NCBI GenBank assembly: GCA_030524105.1
Contig: JAUNHE010000004.1
Span: 146,075 to 210,074 of the forward strand
Length of the DNA: 64,000 nt
Source: Rothia sp. (in: high G+C Gram-positive bacteria)
GTDB lineage: Bacteria; Actinomycetota; Actinomycetes; Actinomycetales; Micrococcaceae
Direction of reading: 5' to 3'
Position numbers and translations under genes: made by a program
Shown: in pieces, positions 53,622 through 64,000 of the stretch
Position numbering within the stretch: the stretch's first letter is position 1
Layout: every line of letters starts with the position of its first letter
Notes under the pieces: model-generated
What the model was told of the DNA's origin: nothing
What the model saw: the letters and a program-made list of their open reading frames with translations, nothing else
Database searches by the model: none

Positions 53622-54469
53622 GCCAGCACCCGCTTCTGCGCAGGAAGTGCCCCCACTCTAAGCATCAGCCGGTAAGCCAGCACCGAAACAAGCAGCCCAC
53701 CAGCCATCACCATAAAACCAGCAAAACTGTTATAAACCTGAACGGTACCGGGCTGGGTTGCCATAAAACAAAGCACCACCCAAGGGGCAACAACCGCCAA
53801 TTTAGCGGTATTAACCGTCCAGGACTGCCGGGCCTCCAGCTCAGCCCTTGTTCTAGCCCGATCACGCAAAAAATCGCTTAAAGTTCCCAGCAGTCTACCT
53901 AAATCTGTTCCACCCACCTGCCGGGTTAGTTTAAGGGCCTCCACAATATCGTCAGCCACCGGGTCTGCCAGCCGCGCCTTAAGATTCTCTAAACTGGCCA
54001 AAAAATCACCGGTAGACCGGTAATCAGCCGCAAACTCTTCAAAGGCAGGTTGCAGCTGCTCCGGGCCCCGGTACTGCAGCTGCAGCAAAGCCTCGGGCAG
54101 GGACAAGCCAGCTCTAATACCGGACCTTAAATGGTCCACCACATCCGGCCAGAGCCCAGCTATCATAGCCTGCCTTTTGTGTGCCCGCTGGCCCAGCAGC
54201 ACCCTGGGTAGAAAAAACCCCACCAGCAAAACCAGTAAGGACAGGTTATAAAGACTGGTCAAGGCCAGGGTGAGGAGGGCAAGCAGCAAACCTGAGAAGA
54301 AAGAGAAGAGGTAAAACAAGCGGGGGCTAACCCGCCGCATATCGGCCTGCCTTAAAAGCAAAACCAGCTTAGATTCACCGGCTTTGTGCTGCTCCACCGG
54401 TTTAGGCCAGCAAGCCAGCCAAAGACTATTAAGCCCCAAACCCAGCAGTAGCCCTACCAGTACACTCAT
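53618..54469 (-). CDS. tadB: Tad pilus inner-membrane protein TadB
   Basis: A 283-aa F-domain protein. LWPDVVDHLRSGIRAGLSLPEALLQL is the recognisable cytoplasmic GspF motif, flanked by two membrane segments on each side. It overlaps tadA by 4 bp (ATGA). Together with TadC it anchors the ATPase TadA. Confidence 0.87.
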   Translation of the reverse strand: MSVLVGLLLGLGLNSLWLACWPKPVEQHKAGESKLVLLLRQADMRRVSPRLFYLFSFFSGLLLALLTLALTSLYNLSLLVLLVGFFLPRVLLGQRAHKRQAMIAGLWPDVVDHLRSGIRAGLSLPEALLQLQYRGPEQLQPAFEEFAADYRSTGDFLASLENLKARLADPVADDIVEALKLTRQVGGTDLGRLLGTLSDFLRDRARTRAELEARQSWTVNTAKLAVVAPWVVLCFMATQPGTVQVYNSFAGFMVMAGGLLVSVLAYRLMLRVGALPAQKRVLA

Positions 54470-55725
54470 GCTGCCACCCGCTCAGTAAGAGGCAGCACTT
54501 CTTCCAACCGGTAGCCGGCCCTAAGAAACTTCTCCGCAGCCGGAACCTCTGCAGCCTGGCACAGCAGATGCTGGCCTCTCCTAGCAAAAACCGTGGAGGT
54601 CTCAATCAGGCCGTTTTCTACCCTGCTACCCAAGGCAATAATCTCCTGCACCTGCCGCTGGCCCCGCCCATCGCGCTGACAATGCACCACCAAGTCAAAA
54701 CAGCTGGCAACCGTAGGCAGCACAAACTGGCTAGAAATATTGGTTCCAGCCAAGAGCGGCAAAGTACATATCTTGGTGATGGCGTCACGGCCAGAATTAG
54801 CGTGAATGGTGCACATGCCCGGCAAACCAGAGTTTAAAGCAATGAGCATGTCTAAAGCCTCTGCCTCTCGGACCTCACCAATCAGCAGTCTGTCCGGCCG
54901 CATGCGCAGGGCCTCCTTGACCAGCTTCCGCAAGGGAATTTCGCCCTTACCTTCCAAATTGGCCTGCCGGCACTGCATGGCTACGACATCTCGCAAGGGA
55001 ATGTTAAGCTCAAAGATTTCTTCGCAACTAAGAACCCTCTCCCGCTGGCCAATACTGGCTGCCAAGCAGTTAAGCATAGTAGTCTTACCGGCCTGCGTAG
55101 CCCCAGAAACCAAGATGTTAAGGCCAGCTGCCACCGCCGCATCCAAAAAATGGCTGGCTTCCGAAGTTAAAGAACCCAGCTTAACAAGATCAGATAATCT
55201 GCGAGCTCTGGCAATGAATTTTCGAATATTGACCGACCAGTGTTGGCGGGTAATATCTGGAATAACCACATGAAGCCTGCTGCCATCGGGTAAGGCCGCA
55301 TCCACAAAGGGACTGCTCAGATCTAGGCGCCGCCCCGAAATTTTAAGCATGCGTTCTACCAGATGCTTGACGGTCTCATCCGACAAATGCAAACCCGTTA
55401 GCTGGGATTCCCCGCCACGGGCAATAAAAACCTCTCGAGGAGAATTAATCCATATTTCTTCAATACTGGGGTCGTCTAAGAAGGGCTGCAAGGGGCCAAA
55501 ACCGCAGAAAGTATTAACAAGATAGTCGCTAGCTGCGGCCATATCCTCCAGCAGCGGTAAAGACCCACGGATCATCCGATGTTCGTAAGCTTGAAGGGCC
55601 TGGGCAATCACCTGCTTAGCTTGAGCCTGATCCACAACCGGGTCAAGCCCACTCTGACGGATAAGCTCACGCACGTCATCTTCGAGAATGACAAGTCCAC
55701 GAGGAAGTTGCTGATTTATGTCCAT
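54466..55725 (-). CDS. tadA: Tad pilus assembly ATPase TadA (CpaF)
   Basis: Secretion ATPase of 419 aa. The N-domain contains NTFCGFGPLQPFLDDPSIEEIWIN, followed by Walker A GATQAGKT (208-215), the Asp box RMRPDRLLIGEVREAEAL and the His box GMCTIHANSGRDA. It powers pilus extension. It is the first gene of the seven-gene operon tadA-tadB-tadC-flp-tadE-tadE-tadG-like. No TadZ/CpaE or prepilin peptidase gene is found here. Confidence 0.93.
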   Translation of the reverse strand: MDINQQLPRGLVILEDDVRELIRQSGLDPVVDQAQAKQVIAQALQAYEHRMIRGSLPLLEDMAAASDYLVNTFCGFGPLQPFLDDPSIEEIWINSPREVFIARGGESQLTGLHLSDETVKHLVERMLKISGRRLDLSSPFVDAALPDGSRLHVVIPDITRQHWSVNIRKFIARARRLSDLVKLGSLTSEASHFLDAAVAAGLNILVSGATQAGKTTMLNCLAASIGQRERVLSCEEIFELNIPLRDVVAMQCRQANLEGKGEIPLRKLVKEALRMRPDRLLIGEVREAEALDMLIALNSGLPGMCTIHANSGRDAITKICTLPLLAGTNISSQFVLPTVASCFDLVVHCQRDGRGQRQVQEIIALGSRVENGLIETSTVFARRGQHLLCQAAEVPAAEKFLRAGYRLEEVLPLTERVAA

Positions 55726-56026
55726 ATCTCTTGTCCTTCTTAGCAGGTAACCCCACCCTGGGCGGTCAAGAAAAGCTAGAGCCGGTAGGGCTCAAACAGA
55801 CAATAATGTATACACAAAATCAGAACTATTCAATTCAACCACATACAATCCAGCCTGTTTTTACAGGCCCTTCCCCCAATAAAAGAAGGCATGCAGAAAG
55901 AAAAGCCAAGAAAACCTAGCTATCGGCCAGCCAAGAACAGCCCCAGACAACAGAAAAGAAACAAACAAGAGCAAGTAACATTAAAGACACAAACCGGCCG
56001 CAAGGCTGGCAACCGGTGAACTCATA
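55726..56026. other. Intergenic region between wzt and tadA
   Basis: About 300 bp between two minus-strand operons. It probably contains the tadA promoter near 55740-55860 and the end of the wzt transcript. I see no RNA gene, and no hairpin or repeat that I can support. Confidence 0.4.
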
Positions 56027-56806
56027 TCAATCTAAAGTCTCGCCGCGCATCAGCTTAACCGCATCCTTGGTGGGACCGTCATAGACCAGCTGACCGTGAT
56101 CCAAAATAACACCGCGATCACAAATCTTAGAAACCAGATCCAAATCATGGCTAACAACCACCAGAGTTTTGCCCTGCCGGGCCAACTCCGCGATCTTATA
56201 AATACACTTCTTCTGAAAAGGCTCATCCCCAACAGCCAGAATCTCATCAATCAAAAAAATCTCTGGATCAGTGTGGATAGCCACAGCAAAAGCCAGACGC
56301 AAATACATGCCGGAGGAATAAAATTTAACCTCCGTATCAATAAACTCGCCAATCTCAGAAAAATCTAAAATCGACTCAAAACGCTCATCAATCTCATCCT
56401 TGGTCATACCCAAGATAGCGCCGTTCAAATAAACATTATCCCGGCCCGTCAGATCGGGGTGGAAACCAGCACCAACCTCAATCAAACCAGCGATCCGACC
56501 CCGCGTCAGCACCTTTCCACCGTCAGGATGCATCACACCAGAAATCAGCTTTAACAGCGTAGACTTGCCGGATCCGTTGTAACCAAGAAGAGCAACCCGC
56601 TCCCCCTCACGAATATCCAAGGTCACACCGTTGAGGGCATTAAACTTTTCGTTTAAGTCCCCCTTACGACCCTTAACCAGCCAGATAAAGGCCTCTTTCA
56701 TAGAACGCGTATGCCGTAAAACAAAACGCTTAAAAAGCTGATCAACCCGGATCACCACAGTGCCGTCAGGATTAACGGCCGGCAAATCAAGATTCTCAAT
56801 CTCCAC
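56027..56806 (-). CDS. wzt: Galactan/polysaccharide export ABC ATPase (Wzt-like)
   Basis: A 259-aa ATPase of the polysaccharide-export group: Walker A GYNGSGKSTLL, the characteristic VGAGFHPDLTGRDNVYLNGAILGM, then EFIDTEVKFYSSGMYLRLAFAVA and LIDEILAVGDEPFQKKC. It lacks a C-terminal carbohydrate-binding domain, like the mycobacterial galactan exporter Rv3781. It lies 6 bp after wzm. Confidence 0.92.
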   Translation of the reverse strand: MEIENLDLPAVNPDGTVVIRVDQLFKRFVLRHTRSMKEAFIWLVKGRKGDLNEKFNALNGVTLDIREGERVALLGYNGSGKSTLLKLISGVMHPDGGKVLTRGRIAGLIEVGAGFHPDLTGRDNVYLNGAILGMTKDEIDERFESILDFSEIGEFIDTEVKFYSSGMYLRLAFAVAIHTDPEIFLIDEILAVGDEPFQKKCIYKIAELARQGKTLVVVSHDLDLVSKICDRGVILDHGQLVYDGPTKDAVKLMRGETLD

Positions 56807-56812
56807 AAGACA

Positions 56813-57694
56813 TCAGAGCTCCTGAGCAAAGTTACCTTCAAACTTCCGGAACAAAAAGTCACCGATCAGCAAAAAGGCAAAAGAAATAACTAAAGCAAGC
56901 GGAGTCCACATGGACAGCAGGTGGGGCACAATCTCTGCCGTCGGCAAAGCCAAACCTTCAGCATCCAGGGTAGGTTTCCAAAATCCGTAATGGAAAAGCT
57001 CTACAGCCACCGTCAACGGATTCAGGTTGTAGACATTAATAACCCAAGGATAAAGGGTGTCACGTACCATGGTCCAGGAATAAAGCACCGGAGAAACCCA
57101 GGTAGCAACCATCAAAAACATCTCAACTAGGTTCTCAGAATCCCTAAAAAACACATTGGCGACACCAAAAATCAGGCCCAGGCCCAAGCCGGTAATGCCA
57201 ACAATCAGTGTCCCAACCACAATCGCAGCAAGCTGTTTAAAGTCCGGATGCCAGCCAACCCAAAAGCAGCCCACCAGTAAAACCAGCAGCTGCGGGAAAA
57301 AATGGATCAAGCCCACCCACACTGTCGAGACAGAAAAAAGTTCACGCGGCAAATATATTTTTTTGATCAGCGCCCCGTTAACCACCATAGCCTTGGCGCC
57401 ATTGCTAAAACACTCTGAGAAGAAGTTAATAGCAATCATGCCCGAAAACAGGTAGATAGAATAATTCTGCAGGCCCCGCTCCATACCCAAAAAAAGGCCT
57501 AAAGCAATATAAAAGACCGCAAATTGGATAGCCGGCTTAATGTACGACCAAACAATACCCAAGACAGACCCGCGGTAACGGACCTGAATCTCCTTATCCA
57601 CCAACAGTCGCAGTAGATACTTCTGTTTCCAAATGTCCCGCAGCCCACTGCCCTTGCCGGGGGCCACCAAAGGTTTACTAGCTATCTCACTCAT
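56813..57694 (-). CDS. wzm: Galactan/polysaccharide export ABC permease (Wzm-like)
   Basis: A 293-aa ABC-2-type permease with six hydrophobic segments. The beginning KQKYLLRLLVDKEIQVRYRGSVLGIVWSYIKP is typical of Wzm/RfbA-type exporters. With Wzt it would flip a lipid-linked polymer to the outer face. The 4-bp overlap with the galactofuranosyltransferase gene points to galactan as cargo. Confidence 0.9.
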   Translation of the reverse strand: MSEIASKPLVAPGKGSGLRDIWKQKYLLRLLVDKEIQVRYRGSVLGIVWSYIKPAIQFAVFYIALGLFLGMERGLQNYSIYLFSGMIAINFFSECFSNGAKAMVVNGALIKKIYLPRELFSVSTVWVGLIHFFPQLLVLLVGCFWVGWHPDFKQLAAIVVGTLIVGITGLGLGLIFGVANVFFRDSENLVEMFLMVATWVSPVLYSWTMVRDTLYPWVINVYNLNPLTVAVELFHYGFWKPTLDAEGLALPTAEIVPHLLSMWTPLALVISFAFLLIGDFLFRKFEGNFAQEL

Positions 57695-59700
57695 CGAGTA
57701 ATTTCTGACTCCGTATATTGGTCAAAAGTCTTTTTCCACTCATCCATGGATGTAATTCTGGCGGCAGCCTGCTGATACTGCTTACGCAGTTTAGGCCACT
57801 GCCGCAAAATCTGGGCCGTCAAACGGGTAGATTCTACCAGCTTCTCCCGCAGCTGCTCAGGGTCACGCTTATACCAGGAAACCGCAGACCCCTCAGCATT
57901 AGAGACAAGCGCTGAATCGTACTGAGACATACGCCACCAGCGGTTATCCTGGTGGGCAATATGAGCCTGCGGGTGCTGCTCATACTCGGGCTTCATAGGC
58001 TTAACCAGTTGCCGGGCCACGGTCTTCATAGCCCAGGGCACCAAAGTCTTATAGGAAGGAGCCGTAAACCCTCTGCCGTTACGCGGCGGCTTAGCCATCT
58101 TAGGCTCTGGGAAGGAGTCAATATCCTCGGCAAACTGCGCGTCCGAATACTGCTTAGTTAACTCCCGAATTTGCGGTAAGCGCTGCGGTTGCAGCTCATG
58201 CAGCTGATCTGGGCCCGCCAAGACATCCCGCAGGGCCATAATACGCCCGTGCTCAGTAAAGTACTGCATGGAAATAAGGTGCTTAACATCCGCATAGGAG
58301 GATTCTCGCAAGAGACGGCCACCGCGCTCATAAGGAGAGTGGATCAAGGAGGCAATAATACGGTTACGAATATGGAAATAAGCCTGCCAGCCCACTAAAT
58401 CATCTTTATCAATCCAGGAGACATGCCAGACGGCCGCCCCCGGCAAAGAAACCGTATAGTAGCCTGCCTTCTTAGCCCGCAGACCAAACTCAACGTCATC
58501 CCATTTGATAAAAATAGGCAGGGAAAGCCCAATCTCCTTAATAACCGATGTTGGAATCAAGTCCATCCACCAGCCGTTATAATCCACATCGGTGCGCCGA
58601 TGCAGCCAGGGGGTGCTGCGCAGATTAGCCTTCATAAAATCATGCCCCAGAGACTGATCTTGATGAGGAAGATCCGGCTGAAAACGGTAGGTATTAACAA
58701 CCTCACCAAAAGTATGCAGCACCGTCCTATTGTAAAGATCAAACATGTGTCCACCCACGATGGTAGGTTTACGACACATATCGGCAAAGGTAAGCAAACG
58801 AATAATGGACTCCGGCTCAACCACCACGTCATCGTCTAGAAGCAAGGCATAATCGCTACCGTTATTGACAGCCTCATACATGCCCCGCGAGAAGCCACCG
58901 GAGCCACCCAGGTTCCCCTGGTTAATAATCCGAAGCTTACCGGCCAGCAGGCTAGCAACCTCCTCAAACTCCGCCTCATCCTGAAGCTTCTTGCTGCCCT
59001 GATCAACAATGAGGATCTCCTGAAGATTCTCCAGCACTTCCGGATGCGCCGCCAGAGAGCGTAAATTGTTCAGACAGAATTCCTGCTTATTCATGGTGGT
59101 AATTTGCAGGGTAATTTTACCGGCCTTACGCCCCGTATCCTGCCCCTGCCATTCTGCCCAGTCAAGCACCAAAGACTCGTTGCCGGCTGCAAGTTCAAAC
59201 CAGTACCAGCCACCATCACCAAAAGGTTTTAAGGACAGGTCAAAGGTGGAGGTTTCTTGGCCAGAAACCCGCTTAGAATCCACGCGCTGCAAAGAACCCC
59301 GCGCATTGGATTTATAGACAATAATGGTGCCTTCACCTTGAGTTTGCACGCTTAAACGAACCGAAGTCAGATCGGTCCAGCGCTTCCAGTAAGAAGCCGG
59401 AAAAGCGTTAAAGTAGGTGGCAAAAGAAAGCCGGGAGCCTGAACGAATCAGGGTAGAGCGCCGGCCAATAAAGTCCTCCGTGTGAGCCTCACCGGTTGAG
59501 GAGGAACTTGTGCTGCTACTTGCCGGCTTCGACGACTGGGCAGCAAGAGAATCATTGGAGGTCAGCGCACCGTTCATGGTTGAAAGCTGCACACCGGTTG
59601 CTACACCGGAATCAACATACAAGGCTGCCGTGTCCATCTGTTCCCGCGCTGGAAAGATAACCCGTTGCAGAGTCTTTAACTGTGCTGTTTGAGCTTCCAT
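57691..59700 (-). CDS. glfT2: Galactofuranosyltransferase GlfT2-like
   Basis: A 669-aa GT2-family enzyme that polymerises galactofuranose from UDP-Galf. It has an N-terminal beta-rich domain (about 1-200, with a Ser-rich loop SKPASSSTSSSSTGE), then the GT-A core QITTMNKQEFCLNNLRSLAAH, the metal motif LLLDDDVV, the acceptor-site WDD in IKWDDVEFGLRAKKAGY, AVWHVSW and a long helical C-terminus. The gene starts 3 bp after glf, which supplies UDP-Galf. The C-terminus ends at the wzm overlap. Confidence 0.92.
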   Translation of the reverse strand: MEAQTAQLKTLQRVIFPAREQMDTAALYVDSGVATGVQLSTMNGALTSNDSLAAQSSKPASSSTSSSSTGEAHTEDFIGRRSTLIRSGSRLSFATYFNAFPASYWKRWTDLTSVRLSVQTQGEGTIIVYKSNARGSLQRVDSKRVSGQETSTFDLSLKPFGDGGWYWFELAAGNESLVLDWAEWQGQDTGRKAGKITLQITTMNKQEFCLNNLRSLAAHPEVLENLQEILIVDQGSKKLQDEAEFEEVASLLAGKLRIINQGNLGGSGGFSRGMYEAVNNGSDYALLLDDDVVVEPESIIRLLTFADMCRKPTIVGGHMFDLYNRTVLHTFGEVVNTYRFQPDLPHQDQSLGHDFMKANLRSTPWLHRRTDVDYNGWWMDLIPTSVIKEIGLSLPIFIKWDDVEFGLRAKKAGYYTVSLPGAAVWHVSWIDKDDLVGWQAYFHIRNRIIASLIHSPYERGGRLLRESSYADVKHLISMQYFTEHGRIMALRDVLAGPDQLHELQPQRLPQIRELTKQYSDAQFAEDIDSFPEPKMAKPPRNGRGFTAPSYKTLVPWAMKTVARQLVKPMKPEYEQHPQAHIAHQDNRWWRMSQYDSALVSNAEGSAVSWYKRDPEQLREKLVESTRLTAQILRQWPKLRKQYQQAAARITSMDEWKKTFDQYTESEITR

Positions 59701-59703
59701 TAT

Positions 59704-61301
<1,598 letters not shown>

Positions 61302-61679
61302 TTATCCCACTAAGTGTCGATTTACAGCAGAGGAAAACAAGAGTAAGAGGATTATTGCAGCAATGACCGCCACCAAGATACCCACAAGTAATTGACCAGC
61401 TAAGGCATTGTGAACACCCAGCATGATGGCAAATAGTTGCCAGACTAAAAGGATGGATCGCCCGCTGGGTTTACCCCTGCTCAACAGATTAATCCCCAGG
61501 GTCAGCAGGAGTGCCAGCAGCAGAAAAAATCCGCCCAGCATCAGGGAACTGAAGATCGAAAAATGGCCCTGGCTTAGTGCAACAACAGTCAGGCTGAACC
61601 CCAGTACTAGCAGCATCACCACCTCTAAATAGGCCAGGATACAGATCAACTTAACCGGTCCCAACCGCACTCGAGCCAT
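61302..61679 (-). CDS. Small integral membrane protein, unknown
   Basis: A 125-aa protein with four hydrophobic helices (ICILAYLEVVMLLVLGFSLTVVAL, SLMLGGFFLLLALLLTLGIN, ILLVWQLFAIMLGVHNA, LVGILVAVIAAIILLLLF). The start ATG 61679 follows GGTGG; a GTG four codons earlier is possible. It resembles actinobacterial four-helix hypothetical membrane proteins; no function can be given. Confidence 0.7.
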   Translation of the reverse strand: MARVRLGPVKLICILAYLEVVMLLVLGFSLTVVALSQGHFSIFSSLMLGGFFLLLALLLTLGINLLSRGKPSGRSILLVWQLFAIMLGVHNALAGQLLVGILVAVIAAIILLLLFSSAVNRHLVG

Positions 61680-62004
61680 AGTCCGCACCACCTTACTTTA
61701 TCTATACCTTTAGGAGGCTAGCCTCATCACCCTAGCCGACCAATCACTTCCCGTCATATCATAGAGCTCTCGCAAACCCCAGCAATCTATGGTCTATAAC
61801 ACTAGGAGTATTAATGTGATATATAACTCACGTTAGCGAAAAATTTTCTGGGCTAAACCTCTTGTTTAGTTATTCGTTACGTGCGAAAGTTATTTAGGTT
61901 GTTATATGAGCTCCCAGCATGGAGCTCATTTGTTGTGAAAGTACACCTGAGCAACATCAATAGGTGCTTTGTTTATTTTTAACCTCACAGAGGAGAGCAT
62001 GCTG
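61680..62004 (+). promoter_or_regulatory. whiB1 upstream region with hairpin
   Basis: The region contains TGTGA-tatataac-TCACG (61815-61832), a CRP-like inverted repeat but with an 8-nt instead of 6-nt spacer. It also holds a perfect hairpin TGAGCTCC-cagcat-GGAGCTCA (61907-61928) followed by TTTG. The hairpin may end an upstream transcript or sit in the whiB1 leader. Known whiB1 genes are under CRP control, so the first element is worth noting. Confidence 0.45.
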
Positions 62005-62253
62005 ATGGATTGGCGTAGCCGTGCTGCTTGCCTGGAGAAAGATCCCGAACTGTTTTTTCCCGTCGGAAATACTGGACCGGCTCTGATTCAGATCGAAGAA
62101 GCAAAAACGGTTTGCCGTAACTGCACGGTCATGGATACCTGCCTGCAGTGGGCAATAGAAACCGGGCAAGATTCCGGTGTGTGGGGTGGCATGAGCGAAG
62201 AGGAGCGTCGTGCCATGAAACGACGTGCAGCTCGGGCTCGTCGCGCATCGTAA
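62005..62253 (+). CDS. whiB1: Iron-sulfur transcription regulator WhiB1
   Basis: An 82-aa Wbl protein. Cluster ligands are C9, C37, C40 and C46, followed by the GVWGGM turn (58-63) and a basic tail ERRAMKRRAARARRAS. The start MDWRSRAACLEKDPELFFPVGN is close to M. tuberculosis WhiB1, an essential NO-sensitive regulator that binds the primary sigma factor. ATG 62005 is chosen because AGAGGAGAG lies at the proper distance; ATG 61999 is too close to it. Confidence 0.93.
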   Translation: MDWRSRAACLEKDPELFFPVGNTGPALIQIEEAKTVCRNCTVMDTCLQWAIETGQDSGVWGGMSEEERRAMKRRAARARRAS

Positions 62254-62271
62254 ATCACACAAAAGACAGCA

Positions 62272-62311
62272 TGGGTTCAGAAAGGGAAAAAGAAAACCTT
62301 TTCTGAGCCCA
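62272..62311. terminator. Bidirectional terminator between whiB1 and pdtaS
   Basis: TGGGTTCAGAAA (62272-62283) pairs with TTTCTGAGCCCA (62300-62311) over 12 positions with one G-T pair. A-rich and T-rich flanks lie inside the stem-loop. It lies between two convergent genes. Confidence 0.75.
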
Positions 62312-62330
62312 GGCCCTGTCAAGGCAGTTT

Positions 62331-63905
62331 TTAAGCCTTACTGCCCGTCAGCAGGGCTCGAATAGTCACCCGTGTGCCCTGTGGATCTACCGGCTCCCAG
62401 TTGATCGAACCATTAAGTTCGCTGGCTACCAGGGTCCGCACAATTTGCATGCCCAGCCCCTCTTTTTTCTCAGCCTGCCGCTGCTTTTGGGATCCTGCCC
62501 CTTCTCTAAGCTGCTGCCCCATCCCCAGGCCATCGTCTGTAACCGTTACCGTCAGAGTAGGTTCTCCCCGATCGTTATAGTGTCGTGCCCCAGCCAGGCG
62601 AACGGTACCGTCCCTGTCCTTCAGGCCATGCTCAACAGCGTTAGCCACCACCTCGTTAATAACCAGCGCCAAGGGAGTAGCAAATTGACTAGGCATTCTG
62701 CCAAAAGAACCTTCTAGAACCGTCATAACATTTTGGTTGGATGAGGCCAGCTCAGCGGCAATATGGAACTGTCGCTGAATAAGATCGTCAAAGTCAACTT
62801 CCTGAGACAAGCCCTGCGAAAGGGCCTCATGGACCATGGCAATGGTGGCCACCCGTCGCATGGCCTGCTCTAAACCCTCTTTTGCTTCCTTGCTATGCAT
62901 CCGTCGTGACTGTAGCCTCAGCAGAGCCGAGACTGTCTGCAAATTGTTCTTCACCCGGTGGTGAATCTCCCGAATGGTAGCGTCCTTGGTCATCAATTCC
63001 AGTTCACGCCGACGTAGCTCCGTCACGTCCCGGCACAGCAGCACTGCCCCAAAACGTTCTTCGCCCAAAGCAGTGCTCCGCCGCAGAGGAATGGCACGAA
63101 AAGTAACGCTAAAACGCCTGGCCTTAACCTCTCCTCGCCAGGGCATTCTGCCAGTGAGTACCAGTGGTAGAGTCTCATCGGCTTTACCGTCGCTAGGTTG
63201 GATCAAGGAACGTGTCACTTCATAAAGCTTGTGATCCTCAAGCTTTTGCTCATAACCCAGGCGCCGGTAGATAGAAGAAACATTGGGAGAAACAAACTCA
63301 ACCTTTCCTTCCGCATCCAAGGTAATAAGGCCGTCACCAACCCGGGGATTACCCCGGGCAGTTCCTACTGGAGCGGTGAATTCAGGCCAGACTCCCCGCG
63401 CAACCATTTGCAGAAGATTATCGGCCACCTTGCGGTAAACCACCTCTACCCGCGGTGGTTTCCGGGTACCAAAAACCGCCGTATGCAAGGAGAGCAGGGC
63501 AATGGTTCGCCCATTACGTACCAGGGGTATCAGCGTAGTATTCAGGCTGGTTTCTGGAGCACTCTGTTCATCTCTCAACCTAATAACCTGATGGCTCATC
63601 CAGGCGTCCCAGGCCCGTTCTTGAAGGTGAGGACTCATTTCTTGATCAACCATATCCCGATGAAAAACAGTATGCACGGTTGATGGGCGCACCTGGCCGG
63701 CACTGCGCAGCTGGCTTCCTTGAGCAAGACCGTAAATTCGCTGTCCCGGAAAATCCCTGTCTTCATCCGGGGTGATAGGCAACCACAAAAGCAAATCTCC
63801 GTGTGCCGTATCAGCAATAATCTGCCAATCGCCCATGAGCAAATGTAACCATTCGGTATCACCCGGGCCAAGATTTTTATCAAGCAAAATTGTATCGATC
63901 AGCAT
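62331..63905 (-). CDS. pdtaS: Sensor histidine kinase PdtaS
   Basis: A 524-aa cytoplasmic kinase. It has an N-terminal GAF-like domain (about 1-170), a PAS domain (about 185-300), then the HisKA_2 dimerisation helix REIHHRVKNNLQTVSALLRLQSRRM with phospho-acceptor His about 315 and a HATPase domain with VINEVVANAVEHGL and DDGLGM. In Actinobacteria PdtaS signals to the RNA-binding antiterminator PdtaR, which is not in the window. It is convergent to whiB1, a frequent arrangement. Confidence 0.93.
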   Translation of the reverse strand: MLIDTILLDKNLGPGDTEWLHLLMGDWQIIADTAHGDLLLWLPITPDEDRDFPGQRIYGLAQGSQLRSAGQVRPSTVHTVFHRDMVDQEMSPHLQERAWDAWMSHQVIRLRDEQSAPETSLNTTLIPLVRNGRTIALLSLHTAVFGTRKPPRVEVVYRKVADNLLQMVARGVWPEFTAPVGTARGNPRVGDGLITLDAEGKVEFVSPNVSSIYRRLGYEQKLEDHKLYEVTRSLIQPSDGKADETLPLVLTGRMPWRGEVKARRFSVTFRAIPLRRSTALGEERFGAVLLCRDVTELRRRELELMTKDATIREIHHRVKNNLQTVSALLRLQSRRMHSKEAKEGLEQAMRRVATIAMVHEALSQGLSQEVDFDDLIQRQFHIAAELASSNQNVMTVLEGSFGRMPSQFATPLALVINEVVANAVEHGLKDRDGTVRLAGARHYNDRGEPTLTVTVTDDGLGMGQQLREGAGSQKQRQAEKKEGLGMQIVRTLVASELNGSINWEPVDPQGTRVTIRALLTGSKA

Positions 63906-64000
63906 ATTAGTCTCTCTCGCAACTATTTGTTACTGATCTTAGCTGGATTTTCTGACCATACGGCGCACTATTTTTTGTGTTGCTGTTCCGTCGGGGTTTT

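Noticed and set aside
55731-55919. 62-codon plus-strand frame between wzt and tadA
   Set aside because: No ribosome-binding site, biased composition, and it lies in a promoter region; probably chance.

Overview
The window looks like chromosomal DNA of an actinobacterium of the family Micrococcaceae, most likely Rothia or a close relative. This is inferred from gene content and protein style. The markers are WhiB1, the 24-residue ribosomal protein bL37, a SigR/RsrA pair, a fused 2-oxoglutarate decarboxylase (Kgd), a split-off Zur/ZnuABC locus, a PdtaS-type histidine kinase, Tad pilus genes of the actinobacterial type and a tmRNA whose tag reads AESKRTDFALAA. No database search was possible.

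Layout. 1-12.2 kb: a complete type I-E CRISPR-Cas locus. It has 44 repeats in view (the array runs off the left edge), a short leader, cas3 on the minus strand, an AT-rich regulatory region, then cas8e-cse2-cas7e-cas5e-cas6e-cas1-cas2 on the plus strand. 12.2-18.9 kb: a small secreted protein of unknown function, a GNAT acetyltransferase, an HrpA-type helicase, a HIT protein and an MBL-fold hydrolase. 18.9-22.1 kb: zur facing the zinc importer operon znuABC, with a Zur-box-like palindrome. 22.1-24.6 kb: two CNNM/CorC-type membrane proteins. 25.0-31.6 kb: kgd, an SGNH-fold protein lacking the catalytic Ser, bL37, sigR-rsrA behind a textbook SigR promoter, and a DoxX protein. 31.7-35.2 kb: a lactococcin-972-type bacteriocin cluster (precursor, ABC ATPase, large permease) in AT-rich surroundings. 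35.5-43.9 kb: aroA-rsgA-hisN, a secreted alpha/beta hydrolase, a PhoX-type phosphatase and small membrane proteins.

43.9-47.2 kb is an accessory patch just downstream of the tmRNA 3' end. It holds a truncated metallo-beta-lactamase gene, YefM-YoeB and HigBA-like toxin-antitoxin pairs with recognisable operators, and a GyrI-like protein. The tmRNA gene ssrA (47250-47623) is separated from the prfB-smpB operon by an Abi_2 (HEPN-like) abortive-infection gene. That gene is preceded by a structured, U-tailed RNA element and bracketed by two nearly identical 40-bp terminators. This is the most interesting candidate system in the window: a defence cassette inserted between the genes for the two trans-translation partners. 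51.0-55.7 kb: a Tad pilus operon. 56.0-60.9 kb: a galactofuran operon (glf, glfT2-like, wzm, wzt). 61.3-63.9 kb: a membrane protein, whiB1 and pdtaS.

Together the window combines housekeeping genes with several layers of phage defence or competition: CRISPR I-E, Abi_2, two toxin-antitoxin modules and a bacteriocin.
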